Assembly: GCF_003426735.1 (NCBI RefSeq)
Contig: NZ_QVON01000001.1
Location: 124,001 to 188,000 of the forward strand
Origin: Arenibacter sp. P308M17
GTDB lineage: Bacteria > Bacteroidota > Bacteroidia > Flavobacteriales > Flavobacteriaceae
Length of the DNA: 64,000 nt
Direction: 5' to 3'
Shown: positions 17,621-27,294 of the stretch, piece by piece
Position numbering within the stretch: position 1 is the stretch's first letter
Layout of the letters: every line of letters starts with the position of its first letter
The notes under the pieces: model-generated
The model's database searches: none
What the model was told of the DNA's origin: nothing
The model's input: only the letters and a program-made list of their open reading frames with translations
Made by a program: the position numbers and the translations under genes

Positions 17621-18331
17621 TCAAAGTTCAAATTTCACTGTCAAGGGTTTGTGGTCGCTATGCTTTATCCAACTTTCATAATTACCAATTTCCACATATT
17701 CCATTTTGTCAATTAGGTCATTTGAAGCAAAGCAAAAATCAATATGATATGGTCTTTCTAATTTTTTATGCATAAATAAAGTCGGTGCAGTTTCTTCTCC
17801 TTGTTCTTCATTATTAAAAGTATGGTAAGTGCTCCTAATATTTTTGTTTTTCAAAAAGTCAACAAGGTTTGAATGATTATAAACCCTATTCGGTTTGTCC
17901 CAAATTGAACTGCTGTTAAAATCTCCGATAAGAATAATATTATCGTTGTCCAATAGTTCGTTGTAAAAATGTACAGCATTCCAAACTTGCTCTGTATAAC
18001 AGTCGTGTTTTTCAGGCTTCTGTGCCCAAATTGCAAAGATTGTAAAGTTGATTTTGTGGTTGCTCACTGACAGTGGTAATACATATCTAAAATCAGGATT
18101 ATGAATACTCAAAAGTTCAATTTTAAAATCTGAATATGAAAAAACGCCAATTCCCTTGTTTAGGTTCTTCCCATACCAAAATAAGTCAGAGGGTTTGGTG
18201 ACTTCATTTTTGAAAATCAATTTATCGGGGCTTTCACATTCAGGAACAATTAGAATATCAAGCTGTTCCGTCAGAATAAATTCCGCTTTTTTACGGAAAG
18301 CCATATTGCAATTCCAAGTGATTATTTTCAT
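17621..18331 (-). CDS. Endonuclease/exonuclease/phosphatase family protein
   Basis: 236 residues with the full metal-dependent EEP active-site pattern: TWNCNMAFRKK at the N-terminus, catalytic Glu31 in LIVPECES, the GDFNSS motif near 137-142 and SDHKPL near 228-233. It may cut DNA (exonuclease III type) or a phosphoester; the substrate is open. By eye it is clearly richer in A and T than its neighbours and uses codons such as AAT, TTA and AAA more freely. It stands alone between repeat-bearing intergenic regions, which suggests recent acquisition. No signal peptide is seen. Confidence 0.82.
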   Translation of the reverse strand: MKIITWNCNMAFRKKAEFILTEQLDILIVPECESPDKLIFKNEVTKPSDLFWYGKNLNKGIGVFSYSDFKIELLSIHNPDFRYVLPLSVSNHKINFTIFAIWAQKPEKHDCYTEQVWNAVHFYNELLDNDNIILIGDFNSSSIWDKPNRVYNHSNLVDFLKNKNIRSTYHTFNNEEQGEETAPTLFMHKKLERPYHIDFCFASNDLIDKMEYVEIGNYESWIKHSDHKPLTVKFEL

Positions 18332-18686
18332 TCAGTCTTTGTTGTTGTGTCGTCCACAGTTATAGCCAACACACGAATACAATAACTCGTACCCAATATA
18401 CCTGTTTTATGTATGGTTCATCAGCACCTTGTAGCGTACTTTACATTCTGTTGATCATTAAAAATTTTCGCGGGTGTGCAACGGGGGAGTACTACAACCA
18501 AAAGTTGGTCATTGACCTTCTAAGTTAGGAAATATTGGCTTTCGGGATCGGGGATTCGTTAAAATCCCAAAATCATCGGTGAAAGACGCGATATACAAGG
18601 TTCAAGGCATCAGGTTCAAGGTTCAAAGTCTGTTGTGATAGGGATAAGAAGTATAATGATTTACGGAATCGGATCCCCCCAGAATT

Positions 18687-18698
18687 TGACATATGTCA
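18687..18698. promoter_or_regulatory. Palindromic operator-like site TGACATATGTCA
   Basis: A perfect 12-base palindrome set in T-rich flanks (TTTGACATATGTCATTT). Its half-sites TGAC/GTCA recall binding sites of CRP/FNR-type regulators, but this is inference. It lies 140 bases upstream of a possible small reading frame and about 950 bases upstream of nrdB. Confidence 0.35.
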
Positions 18699-18837
18699 TT
18701 TATACAGGAATTTTTACCATTTACACATTTGGGGGGCATGGGCGCTTGCATTTCATATACATTTGATTCAACGGTTACCTAATGATATAGGGGGATGATG
18801 TTTAACCTAATAGCGTGTAGTGCCAAAACCCAAGGTG

Positions 18838-19005
18838 ATGAATAAATGTATAGCTTTTTTTATTGTTTTAGTTGTAGTCCTTACCATAGCTGTTGTTACG
18901 GACAATAAGGCAGTAACTTCCCAAGAAAACAATTTGGTGGAACACCAGGGGGATGCCAATAGGTCCTTAGTGGATAATAAGACCGTGACAGGCAGGAGGT
19001 ATTGA
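18838..19005 (+). CDS. Possible small exported or membrane protein
   Basis: 55 residues from the ATG at 18838, with an N-terminal hydrophobic stretch (MNKCIAFFIVLVVVLTIAVV) and a polar tail. An AAGGTG string just before the ATG could serve as a ribosome site. The fit to a signal peptide or single helix is the only support. It has no recognised family, so it could be chance. Confidence 0.3.
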   Translation: MNKCIAFFIVLVVVLTIAVVTDNKAVTSQENNLVEHQGDANRSLVDNKTVTGRRY

Positions 19006-19633
19006 GGGGGTAGTATTGTTCCTCTGTCAGGAATCTATACGTAGTATTTAATAATCAAGTGTATTCAATGACCATAACTATAAATAAGTAAAAATAACTA
19101 CCAAAAAAAGTGCGGTCCTTTAGGATTTTTTATGCCAGCATGTTATTGTTGCAAAATTTTCCGAAGGATGTTGATGTAAATTTGAAAAACGCAATCAACT
19201 TGTAGGTTTTGGAATTCAGACAATCTTTAGGTTTCGGGGGAACTACCTAAAGTCATGGTTCCGATTCCAGTAATTCACAAACTCATTGCATCTGTAGGAT
19301 CGCACCCTTTGGTAGTTGTTTTTTATCTTGATAGGGCTTTTGTAGTAAAGAAATTTCATAAACCAAAGAGTATGTTTTTTATATACTTTTTGGTTTATTT
19401 TTTTGGGATAAAATTTCCAGGGAAGCCGTTCGTATTTTTTTCCTTTTGCTTTGTTCCATAAAGGTAATGAACATCACTTGCGAAGCAACATTTCAACATT
19501 TTGTGTTAAAAACTTTGTGGTTAATAATGCGTATTGGGCTTTAGTTATTGGGGGTATTTTGCAATCTTTGTTATCTCCTATCGAGGGCAAATTTTCGCCT
19601 AAGTTTAAGAAACCCTATAAATCTAAAAAAGAT

Positions 19634-20623
19634 ATGTCAGCAGCTATAGAGCCGATTCTGAAAGAAAACCTTAACCGATTTGTTATTTTTCCTATTAAGC
19701 ACCATGATTTGTGGGATTGGTACAAAAAATGTGAGGCCAGTTTTTGGACTGCTGAGGAGATAGACCTGCATACCGATCTCAATGACTGGAACAACAAGTT
19801 GAACAGTGATGAACGTTATTTCATAAAGCATATCCTGGCATTTTTTGCTGCTTCGGATGGTATTGTAAATGAGAATTTAGCGGAAAATTTCGTAAGTGAG
19901 GTTCAATATGCCGAGGCAAAGTTCTTCTACGGTTTTCAAATTATGATGGAAAATATCCATTCCGAAACCTATTCCCTTTTAATAGATACCTACGTAAAGG
20001 ATGAAAAGGAAAAGGATCTGCTTTTTAATGCCATAGAGAATTTTCCGGCAATAAAGAAAAAGGCGGATTGGGCTTTAAAGTGGATAGAGTCCCCAAGTTT
20101 TGCAGAGCGTCTTATCGCCTTTGCCGCAGTTGAGGGTATTTTCTTTTCCGGGGCATTTTGCTCCATATTTTGGCTTAAGAAAAGAGGGCTGATGCCGGGG
20201 CTTACCTTTTCCAATGAGCTGATATCCAGGGATGAGGGGATGCACTGTGATTATGCGGTACACCTTCACAACAACCATCTTATAAACAAGGTTCCCAAAG
20301 CCCGGATTACCGAAATTTTGGTTGATGCCTTGAATATTGAAAGGGAATTCATCACGGAATCCCTACCCGCTAGTTTAATAGGAATGAACTCCAAGTTGAT
20401 GACACAGTACCTAGAGTTTGTAACGGACCGTTTGTTGGTGGAGTTGGAATGCGATAAAGTATATAACTCTACCAACCCTTTCGATTTTATGGACATGATT
20501 TCCTTACAGGGCAAAACCAATTTCTTTGAAAAAAGAGTGGCCGAATATCAGAAGGCCGGGGTTTCCAACAATAAGGATAAGGACGGTGATTCCCAAAAAA
20601 TCAGCTTCGACGCCGATTTTTAG
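19634..20623 (+). CDS. nrdB: Class Ia ribonucleotide reductase, beta subunit
   Basis: 329 residues from the ATG at 19634. The frame is open further upstream to 19451, but those 61 residues are not like any NrdB and 329 fits the family. Iron ligands Asp75 (AASDGIVNE), Glu106 and His109 (MENIH) are in place, and Tyr113 ([10 protein letters not shown]) corresponds to the radical-bearing tyrosine, so this is a tyrosyl-radical Ia enzyme. NrdB supplies the radical with which NrdA reduces ribonucleoside diphosphates to deoxy forms. The order is nrdB then nrdA, 133 bases apart, with a terminator-like hairpin between. A long spacer precedes the gene. Confidence 0.95.
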   Translation: MSAAIEPILKENLNRFVIFPIKHHDLWDWYKKCEASFWTAEEIDLHTDLNDWNNKLNSDERYFIKHILAFFAASDGIVNENLAENFVSEVQYAEAKFFYGFQIMMENIHSETYSLLIDTYVKDEKEKDLLFNAIENFPAIKKKADWALKWIESPSFAERLIAFAAVEGIFFSGAFCSIFWLKKRGLMPGLTFSNELISRDEGMHCDYAVHLHNNHLINKVPKARITEILVDALNIEREFITESLPASLIGMNSKLMTQYLEFVTDRLLVELECDKVYNSTNPFDFMDMISLQGKTNFFEKRVAEYQKAGVSNNKDKDGDSQKISFDADF

Positions 20624-20640
20624 AATATAATAGTGTTTTA

Positions 20641-20672
20641 AAAAATCCCCTTTGGGTTATAAGGGGATTTTT
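20641..20672 (+). terminator. Terminator-like hairpin between nrdB and nrdA
   Basis: AAAAATCCCC (20641-20650) pairs perfectly with GGGGATTTTT (20663-20672) over a 12-base loop, ending in a T-run. It begins 17 bases past the nrdB stop. It would stop or reduce transcription into nrdA, or act as a message-stability element. Confidence 0.75.
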
Positions 20673-20686
20673 ATGCGACGAATACG

Positions 20687-20709
20687 ATATGTTAATGTTT
20701 TTAACATAT
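20687..20709. promoter_or_regulatory. Inverted repeat upstream of nrdA
   Basis: ATATGTTAA (20687-20695) and TTAACATAT (20701-20709) form a perfect 9-base inverted repeat with a five-base spacer, 48 bases before the nrdA ATG. It is a candidate operator or a short RNA hairpin; the regulator is unknown. Confidence 0.45.
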
Positions 20710-20756
20710 TGCCCCATAACCAAAACTTATGTATCATTTAAAAAAATTGTAGCGAC

Positions 20757-23228
20757 ATGTATGTAGTAAAAAGAGACGGAAGAAAAGAGCTGATGATGTT
20801 CGACAAGATCACGGCCAGAGTAAGAAAATTGTGTTACGGACTTAACGACCTGGTAGACCCGCTAAAGGTGGCTATGCGGGTAATTGAAGGATTGTATGAT
20901 GGGGTAACTACTTCGGAGCTGGACAATCTAGCTGCCGAGATTGCGGCTACAATGACCACCTCCCATCCTGATTATGCGAAATTGGCTGCCCGTATTTCTG
21001 TTTCCAACCTACATAAGAACACCAAGAAATCCTTTTCGGAAACGATGAAGGACCTTTATGAATATGTAAATCCCAGAACGGGCAAAAAGGCCCCTTTGTT
21101 ATCCGATGAGGTTTACGAGGTTATTGCGGGGAATGCCGATAGGCTGGATTCTACCATAATTTATAACCGGGATTTTGGCTACGATTATTTCGGATTTAAG
21201 ACTTTGGAACGCTCCTATCTGTTGAAACTGAACGGGAAGATTGTCGAAAGGCCACAGCATATGCTTATGAGGGTATCTATCGGGATTCACCTGAACGATC
21301 TGGATTCGGCCTTGGAGACCTATGAGCTGATGTCCAAAAAGTACTTTACCCATGCTACACCTACCTTGTTCAATTCCGGGACCCCAAAGCCCCAAATGTC
21401 CTCCTGCTTCCTTTTGGCAATGAAGGACGATAGTATTGACGGGATTTATGATACGCTGAAACAAACGGCAAAAATTTCCCAATCCGCCGGGGGAATTGGT
21501 CTTTCTATACACAATGTACGGGCTACAGGTTCTTATATTGCCGGTACCAACGGGACTTCCAATGGTATTGTACCCATGCTGCAGGTTTTTAACGATACCG
21601 CACGCTACGTAGACCAGGGCGGTGGAAAGCGTAAGGGCAGTTTTGCGATCTATGTGGAACCATGGCATGCGGATATATATGATTTCTTGGATCTAAAGAA
21701 AAATCACGGAAAGGAAGAGATGAGGGCCAGAGACCTTTTCTATGCCATGTGGATTCCGGATCTGTTCATGAAAAGAGTGGAGGCCAATGAAAATTGGACC
21801 CTAATGTGTCCCAATGAATGCCCCGGGCTCTTTAACCATCACAGTGAGGAATTTGAGCAGTTGTATATCAAATATGAAGCGGAAGGCAAAGGGCGAAAAA
21901 CCGTCAAGGCCCGTGAGCTTTGGGAGAAGATTCTGGAATCCCAGATAGAGACGGGAACCCCTTATATGCTGTACAAGGATGCCGCCAATAGGAAGAGCAA
22001 CCAACAGAATTTGGGTACTATTCGTTCGTCCAACCTTTGTACGGAAATATTGGAGTATACCTCCCCTGATGAGGTGGCCGTATGTAATTTGGCTTCCATT
22101 GCCCTTCCCATGTTCGTCAAGAACGGGGAGTTTGATCATAAGGAGTTGTTTCGGGTCACAAAACGGGTTACCAAAAATTTAAACAGGGTAATAGATAGAA
22201 ATTATTATCCTATCCCGGAGGCCGAGAATTCCAATATGAGACATAGACCGATCGGTTTGGGTGTCCAAGGTTTGGCGGATGCCTTTATTATGTTGAGATT
22301 GCCCTTTACCAGCGATGCTGCCAAGGAATTGAACCAAGAGATTTTTGAAACCTTATATTTTGCAGCGGTTACCGCTTCCATGGAAATGGCAAAAGAGGAA
22401 GGCGTTTACTCTTCCTATGAAGGTTCGCCCATATCCAAAGGAGAGTTCCAGCACAATTTGTGGGGCATTAAGGATGAAGAGTTGTCCGGTAGATGGGATT
22501 GGGCAAAATTGCGCAAAGAAGTAAAAAAGAGCGGGGTTCGCAATTCCTTATTGGTAGCACCAATGCCTACGGCCTCCACCTCGCAAATATTGGGTAACAA
22601 TGAGTGCTTTGAACCCTACACCTCCAACATTTACACCCGTAGGGTTTTGTCCGGGGAGTTCATCGTGGTGAACAAGCACTTGTTGGAAGATTTGGTGAGC
22701 CTTGGACTATGGAACGAAAATATGAAACAGGAATTGATGCGAGCCAATGGCTCCGTTCAGCATATTGAAAATATCCCTGCAGATATTAAAGAGTTGTACA
22801 AAACGGTTTGGGAATTGAGTATGAAAGATATTATCGATATGTCCAGACAACGTGGGTATTTCATAGACCAAAGTCAGTCCCTAAATCTGTTTATGGAAAA
22901 CGCAAATTATTCAAAATTGACCTCAATGCATTTCTATGCCTGGAAGAGCGGACTTAAAACGGGAATGTATTACCTAAGGACCAAAGCGGCGGCAGATGCC
23001 ATTAAATTTACTTTGGACAACAGCAAGAAGCAGGAAGTGCCCGAGATTGCAGAACTAGAAACTACTGTGGTGGCCCCTACGGTTGCTAAGACCATTAAGG
23101 TGGAGGCTACTTCCACCAATCCCTTGGAAGTGGACGTCCAGCCTATGACAGCCGCTGAGATGAAGGAATTGATCGCCAAGGCAAAGGAGGGTCAGGCAGA
23201 TGACGATTGTTTAATGTGCGGCTCCTAA
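20757..23228 (+). CDS. nrdA: Class Ia ribonucleotide reductase, alpha subunit
   Basis: 823 residues. An N-terminal ATP-cone (about 1-90, [18 protein letters not shown]) gives allosteric control by ATP/dATP. The barrel carries the redox Cys in PQMSSCFLL, the N-x-C-x-E active-site motif in [11 protein letters not shown] and the second redox Cys in [11 protein letters not shown]. The protein ends in CLMCGS, the mobile pair that passes electrons from thioredoxin or glutaredoxin. A low-complexity linker rich in Ala/Val/Thr lies before this tail. It works with NrdB just upstream and is followed by a strong terminator. Confidence 0.96.
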   Translation: MYVVKRDGRKELMMFDKITARVRKLCYGLNDLVDPLKVAMRVIEGLYDGVTTSELDNLAAEIAATMTTSHPDYAKLAARISVSNLHKNTKKSFSETMKDLYEYVNPRTGKKAPLLSDEVYEVIAGNADRLDSTIIYNRDFGYDYFGFKTLERSYLLKLNGKIVERPQHMLMRVSIGIHLNDLDSALETYELMSKKYFTHATPTLFNSGTPKPQMSSCFLLAMKDDSIDGIYDTLKQTAKISQSAGGIGLSIHNVRATGSYIAGTNGTSNGIVPMLQVFNDTARYVDQGGGKRKGSFAIYVEPWHADIYDFLDLKKNHGKEEMRARDLFYAMWIPDLFMKRVEANENWTLMCPNECPGLFNHHSEEFEQLYIKYEAEGKGRKTVKARELWEKILESQIETGTPYMLYKDAANRKSNQQNLGTIRSSNLCTEILEYTSPDEVAVCNLASIALPMFVKNGEFDHKELFRVTKRVTKNLNRVIDRNYYPIPEAENSNMRHRPIGLGVQGLADAFIMLRLPFTSDAAKELNQEIFETLYFAAVTASMEMAKEEGVYSSYEGSPISKGEFQHNLWGIKDEELSGRWDWAKLRKEVKKSGVRNSLLVAPMPTASTSQILGNNECFEPYTSNIYTRRVLSGEFIVVNKHLLEDLVSLGLWNENMKQELMRANGSVQHIENIPADIKELYKTVWELSMKDIIDMSRQRGYFIDQSQSLNLFMENANYSKLTSMHFYAWKSGLKTGMYYLRTKAAADAIKFTLDNSKKQEVPEIAELETTVVAPTVAKTIKVEATSTNPLEVDVQPMTAAEMKELIAKAKEGQADDDCLMCGS

Positions 23229-23249
23229 TGGAACTATAGGACATAGTTG

Positions 23250-23299
23250 ATAAACAAAAATCCCCGAAGAATAACTCTTCGGGGATTTTTTTGTTTATA
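23250..23299 (+). terminator. Strong terminator after nrdA
   Basis: AATCCCCGAAGA and TCTTCGGGGATT form a long stem extended by A-rich and T-rich flanks (AAACAAA / TTTGTTT). It begins about 20 bases past the nrdA stop and can work in both directions. Confidence 0.88.
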
Positions 23300-23315
23300 T
23301 CAAAAGGGGGGGTTG

Positions 23316-23439
23316 GTAAATGACAAAAATAGTTTTTCGTCATCGCGAGGTACGAAGCGATCTACCGCCTATTGGGTAGATTGCTTCACTTTGTTCGCAA
23401 TGACGCATTTTTATGCTCTAATCGGTTTTTGTCATTTAC
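23316..23439. mobile_element. Small element with terminal inverted repeats and nested hairpin repeat
   Basis: Outer arms GTAAATGACAAAAA (23316-23329) and TTTTTGTCATTTAC (23426-23439) are a perfect 14-base inverted repeat. Inside is a second inverted repeat: CGTCATCGCGAGGTACGAAG (from 23338) faces CTTTGTTCGCAATGACG (to 23405), joined by GATCTACC...GGTAGATTG. The outer arms resemble the AGTACATGACAAAAT ends of the two elements near the radical SAM gene. There is no coding content. Relationship to the other elements is inferred from the ends only. Confidence 0.55.
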
Positions 23440-23741
23440 TGTTCAAAAGGGTAACAACTATAGATCGGGATACTTCCTATCTATTGAATATATAGGGTTT
23501 TAGAACAAACGCACAAAGGAATCCAATACAATAGATGGCCAGTACCGTGATGTAATTATCCATTTTGCACCCAATTAAATTAGCTTATAATTTAATATAC
23601 GGGGGTAAATAATAAATGGATTATAGTGACCTTAAAAACAAGGGTATAGCCTACTATACCATTTTCATTTTTTAAAATGATGTTGATATATTATCCGCCC
23701 TAGGAGAAATAATATAAGGTATATCGCTATGGTGTAAAAAT

Positions 23742-23787
23742 AAAGTTCCATCTTGTTCCTTTGACGTTGGAACAGGATGGAAACTTT
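23742..23787 (-). terminator. Long hairpin, likely terminator of the GMC/isomerase operon
   Basis: An 18-base arm at 23742-23759 pairs with a 19-base arm at 23769-23787, with one bulge and one G-U pair and a loop of about nine bases. On the minus strand it is followed by ATTTTTA. It sits about 50 bases past the stop of the minus-strand isomerase gene at 23839. Confidence 0.65.
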
Positions 23788-23838
23788 CTAAATGCTACGT
23801 TAAATGAATGGCCTAAAGGCCTTAACAAGTAATTTGGG

Positions 23839-24756
23839 CTACAAAAAATTATCTTCTGATTTATAGGCGTTTATTACTGCCATTTCTCCTTCCTTGTCCG
23901 GTCTGGAATTGCCGTGTTCCATGCCCAAAACACCATTAAATCCTTTACTGTGGATATATTTGAATACATTTTTGTAATTAATTTCTCCCGTAGTAGGCTC
24001 TTTTCTGCCCGGATTGTCCCCTATTTGGATATAGTCGATCTCATCCCAGGTAAGTTCCATATTGTGTATCAGATGACCTTCCGTTTTCTGCATATGGTAG
24101 ATGTCGAACAATATTTTGCAGGACGGACTGCCCACACCTTTGCAGATCATATAGGTCTGATCGGAATTCTGCAGATACAGGTCGGGAGAGTCGGACAAAG
24201 GTTCAAGCACCATTACCAAACCGTGGGGTTCCAATATCCCCGCACCTCTTTTTAAGGCCTCTATAACATTGCCGTCCTGAATACCGATAGGCAGGTTCCT
24301 TTCAAATCCACCGGGCACAACGGTCATCCATTTGGCATTGACTCGCTTGGCCACTTCTACCGCTCTTCTACATCCGTCCAAAAAGATATCGATATACTCC
24401 TGTTTACCTGCAGCCAAGGTATTGGCCATGTTGCCCCCCTTGTCTATTACAAAAACGCCCATGGTCATATTTCGTTTTGCCAAGGCTTCCCCTATTTTGG
24501 TTTGGGTGGCCACATCCCTGCCCATCATACCGTTATCTTCCAATGCCGTAAACCCTTGGTCGGCCATAAAGTTTATTTGGTCAATGAGGTCATTGCCGGC
24601 ATGCTTCTCGAACATTCCAAAATGCGGGGCATACTTTAGGTTGAACTTATGCTTCATGTCCATATTATTAATGTTGGTTCCATAAGCTAAGGAACCTCCT
24701 AAAGTTACGGCACTGCTGGTTAGGGCGGTTTTTTGAATAAAATCTCTTCTTCTCAT
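23839..24756 (-). CDS. Tat-exported hydroxypyruvate isomerase-like TIM-barrel protein
   Basis: 305 residues of the AP-endonuclease-2/xylose-isomerase-like TIM-barrel group, closest to hydroxypyruvate isomerase. The twin-arginine start MRRRDFIQKTALTSSAVTLG is a Tat signal, so the enzyme acts folded in the periplasm. Likely metal ligands are in VLEPLSD, LFDIYHMQ, IQIGDNPGR and LGMEHGNS. It is the last gene of a minus-strand operon after the GMC dehydrogenase and its small subunit. In this context it may isomerise or open a 3-keto-sugar rather than hydroxypyruvate; that is inference. A long hairpin terminator follows. Confidence 0.82.
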   Translation of the reverse strand: MRRRDFIQKTALTSSAVTLGGSLAYGTNINNMDMKHKFNLKYAPHFGMFEKHAGNDLIDQINFMADQGFTALEDNGMMGRDVATQTKIGEALAKRNMTMGVFVIDKGGNMANTLAAGKQEYIDIFLDGCRRAVEVAKRVNAKWMTVVPGGFERNLPIGIQDGNVIEALKRGAGILEPHGLVMVLEPLSDSPDLYLQNSDQTYMICKGVGSPSCKILFDIYHMQKTEGHLIHNMELTWDEIDYIQIGDNPGRKEPTTGEINYKNVFKYIHSKGFNGVLGMEHGNSRPDKEGEMAVINAYKSEDNFL

Positions 24757-24793
24757 TTTTTTTGATAGGGTTGGAAATTAATATAACAATGCC

Positions 24794-24831
24794 AAAAGAA
24801 CCGAACGGCCATTGGCTGTTCCGGTCCTTTT
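24794..24831 (-). terminator. Imperfect hairpin between operon genes
   Basis: AAAAGAACCGAACGGCC faces GGCTGTTCCGGTCCTTTT with a short loop and a few mismatches. It lies in the 106-base gap between the small subunit and the isomerase genes. It could be a partial terminator or a processing or stability structure. Confidence 0.45.
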
Positions 24832-24862
24832 AGCTTTTTTCAATTTTTTAGATCATAATTAT

Positions 24863-25510
24863 TTATAACGACCACGCTTTTCCCCCGCTCAGTTCCTGAA
24901 GGTCACCACAGGCGATAAATTCGCCCGGTACAGGTAAATACGGCAATACATTTTCCCCTACAAACTCGGATGACTTATAGCCCAAGATGACCAAGCCCCT
25001 CAAATTATTGGCAAAGGCAAATCTTGATATATCATCTTCCAAGGAGGCCGTTTGGCCATTTTTGACCGCTTCGGTATAGGTGTTTATGACCTTAAAGTTT
25101 TTGGCCTGGTCCGCTTTGGAAATTTTGAGGGCATTGGCCAGTACCGGTTCCAAATCTTCGGGGGTTAGGTCGGCAATTTCCTTCTTGCCGCTATCCTGAA
25201 GGGCCTTATCCATAAATTTTCCCATGGTCATCTTTAATAGGTCCTGTTGTTCCTTTTCCATTACCTGATCGGCAAAACGGTCAATAAAGATATGTACCTG
25301 TACTTCGGAAGCGGAAGGCGTATCCGTCTTGGGCATTATAATATCTACCAAATGGGTCAGCACGGATCCTTCGGCGGATGTTAAAAAATCCGGGGTCCAT
25401 AAAACGGCAGCATCTTTTTTACAGCTCTGTACGATGCTGATCAAGGTGGGGGTTGCCACAGTATAGCCCAGTGCCAGCCCCATATTTTTTAGCGCTTTTC
25501 TTCTATCCAT
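24863..25510 (-). CDS. Gluconate 2-dehydrogenase subunit 3 family protein
   Basis: 215 residues, with an N-terminal Tat-type signal (MDRRKALKNMGLALGYTVAT) ending at a possible lipobox Cys (SIVQSC), then a helical domain with DFLTSAEGSVLTHLVDIIMPKTDTPSA, typical of the gluconate_2-dh3 family. These small subunits pair with a GMC flavoprotein and carry it across the membrane through Tat. The start codon shares one base with the stop region of the GMC gene (25510), so the two are coupled. It supports a periplasmic sugar dehydrogenase complex; its electron acceptor is not encoded next to it. Confidence 0.88.
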   Translation of the reverse strand: MDRRKALKNMGLALGYTVATPTLISIVQSCKKDAAVLWTPDFLTSAEGSVLTHLVDIIMPKTDTPSASEVQVHIFIDRFADQVMEKEQQDLLKMTMGKFMDKALQDSGKKEIADLTPEDLEPVLANALKISKADQAKNFKVINTYTEAVKNGQTASLEDDISRFAFANNLRGLVILGYKSSEFVGENVLPYLPVPGEFIACGDLQELSGGKAWSL

Positions 25511-27222
25511 TATATATTGCCTTTTTTAAGTTCTTTAACCGCATGATCGGCGGCCCTGGCGGTGAAGGCCATGTAGGTCAGTGATGGGTTAACACAACTG
25601 GCCGAGGTCATAAACGACCCATCGGTAACATATACATTGGGTACATCGTGGATTTGATTGTTACCGTTCAGGACCGATGTTTTTCTGTTGCGTCCCATTC
25701 TGGCGGTACCCATTTCATGGATGCCCAGACCTAGACCGGTAGGGCCATCATGTCCTTTAACATCACGCAACCCGGCCTTTTCCAACATTTCCACTGCGGA
25801 TTCCTGCATATCCTTGCGCATGTTGAACTCGTTTTCCTGTAAATCGGCATCAAAGGTTACCGTTGGTAATCCCCAGTTATCCAATTTGTCGTAATCCAAG
25901 GTCATTCTGTTATCTTCATAAGGGAGTACTTCGCCAAAACCACCAATACCCATTCTCCAACCTCCAGGTTTCAAAATACTATCCTTAAAGTCTTTGCCGT
26001 AAGAGAGCTCCGCAACCGTTTCTTCCCAATTGCCCCTACTGGCCCCCCCTTGATAGCCGAAACCACGTTTGTAATCTTTTCTATCCGAAGCACCCCCTAG
26101 GTTCCTGAATCTGGGAATATATATTCCATTGGGTCTTCGTCCTTTGTAATACTTGTCCTCGAAACCATCAAATTTACCGGAAGCCCCTACCCCCAGATGG
26201 TGGTCCATAATATTGCGTCCCAATTGATCCGAGTCGTTGCCCATACCATTGGGGAAACGATCGGATTTGGATTGCATTAAAATAGAGGTAGACGCTATGG
26301 CCGAGGCACATAGGAAAATGACCTTTGCCTTAAATTCATGTGTTTCCTTGGTTAGCCGGTCTATTACCTTTACCCCTGTGGCCTTTTTGGTATCGGGATC
26401 GTACATTACTTCATGGACAATGGAGTCTGTACGCAGGGTCATATTTCCTGTTGCTTCCGCAGCGGGGAGGGTAGAGGACAAACTACTAAAATAGCCTCCA
26501 AAAGGGCATCCCCTGATACATCTATTTCGATATTGACATTTGGTACGACCGTCAAAATTTTTGGTCCCGGTAATATGGGCAACCCTACCTATGGTAACGG
26601 CCCGGTCGTCAAAACCTTCTGTTACTTTATTTTTAAAATGTTCCTCCACACAATTCATTTCCATGGCCGGCAGAAAATCACTATCGGGCAACTGGGGCAG
26701 GTTAAGGGCCTCCCCACTTACCCCTATATAGTTTTCCACCTTTGAATACCACGGGGCAATATCTTTATAGCGCACAGGCCAATCCACGGCAATCCCATCC
26801 TTTAGGTTGGCGGTAAAATCGATATCGCTCCAACGGTAACTTTGACGTCCCCATTGTAGGGAACGCCCTCCCAAGTGGTACCCTCTCATCCAATCAAATC
26901 GTCTTATTTCATTATATGGATGTTCCAAATCATTTACGAACCACATTTTACTTGCTGCATTTGTGGTATATCCCGTTCTGTTCTGTTTGGGCTGTTTTTC
27001 AATATCTTCCCTTGTAGGTTCGCCGGCATTCGGAAAATCCCAAGGGTCCAGATTGGCCGTCTCGTAGTCTTCGATGTGTTTCACCATCCTTCCACGTTCC
27101 AGTACCAGGGTTTTGAGTCCTTTTTCACATAATTCTTTGGCGGCCCATCCTCCGCTAATGCCAGTACCCACGACAATGGCATCATATGAATCCTGCATTT
27201 CAGACGTATTGAACTTGCTCAT
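25510..27222 (-). CDS. GMC family FAD-dependent sugar dehydrogenase
   Basis: 570 residues. The FAD-binding glycine motif is VVGTGISGGWAAKEL (from about residue 17), followed by VLERG; the C-terminal GMC_oxred_C part has HEMGTARMG and TDGSFMTSASCVNPSLTYMA. It has no signal peptide of its own, consistent with export with the Tat-borne subunit 3. The closest functional class is the gluconate/sorbitol/glucoside-3-dehydrogenase group, which oxidises a sugar hydroxyl and passes electrons to a cytochrome or quinone. With two DUF1080 proteins in the same locus, glycoside C3 oxidation is the favoured role. A Cys-rich loop (CQYRNRCIRGCPFGG) is present. It is the first gene of its operon. Confidence 0.88.
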   Translation of the reverse strand: MSKFNTSEMQDSYDAIVVGTGISGGWAAKELCEKGLKTLVLERGRMVKHIEDYETANLDPWDFPNAGEPTREDIEKQPKQNRTGYTTNAASKMWFVNDLEHPYNEIRRFDWMRGYHLGGRSLQWGRQSYRWSDIDFTANLKDGIAVDWPVRYKDIAPWYSKVENYIGVSGEALNLPQLPDSDFLPAMEMNCVEEHFKNKVTEGFDDRAVTIGRVAHITGTKNFDGRTKCQYRNRCIRGCPFGGYFSSLSSTLPAAEATGNMTLRTDSIVHEVMYDPDTKKATGVKVIDRLTKETHEFKAKVIFLCASAIASTSILMQSKSDRFPNGMGNDSDQLGRNIMDHHLGVGASGKFDGFEDKYYKGRRPNGIYIPRFRNLGGASDRKDYKRGFGYQGGASRGNWEETVAELSYGKDFKDSILKPGGWRMGIGGFGEVLPYEDNRMTLDYDKLDNWGLPTVTFDADLQENEFNMRKDMQESAVEMLEKAGLRDVKGHDGPTGLGLGIHEMGTARMGRNRKTSVLNGNNQIHDVPNVYVTDGSFMTSASCVNPSLTYMAFTARAADHAVKELKKGNI

Positions 27223-27294
27223 TTATAAAATTGTTTATTTAATAAATTTATTAAATATAAAATTAATTTTTTACATTTAAACCCTATATTTATT

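Larger units (their letters stand above)
18332..19633. other. Long intergenic stretch, about 1.3 kb
   Basis: I find no well-supported gene here apart from one possible short reading frame at 18838-19005. It holds direct repeats of GGTTCAAGG at about 18598-18630, a 12-base perfect palindrome TGACATATGTCA at 18687-18698, and a T-rich tract at 19370-19445 upstream of nrdB. Reading frames across 19255-19633 have no recognisable protein features. The stretch may hold a decayed gene, a regulatory leader or an untranslated RNA; nothing decides among these. Confidence 0.5.

Noticed and set aside
18332-18380. Integron attC-like sequence after the nuclease gene (TTGGCTATAAC...)
   Set aside because: Core sites do not fit RYYYAAC/GTTRRRY, and no integrase or cassette array is seen.
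19255-19461. 68-residue hydrophobic reading frame
   Set aside because: Driven by a T-rich tract; no signal pattern, ribosome site or family likeness.
19500-19550. DnaA-box-like TGTGGTTAA before nrdB
   Set aside because: One mismatch and no cluster; chance match likely, so no origin is claimed.
19451-19633. N-terminal extension of NrdB by 61 residues
   Set aside because: The added residues match nothing in NrdB, and ATG at 19634 gives the usual length and start.
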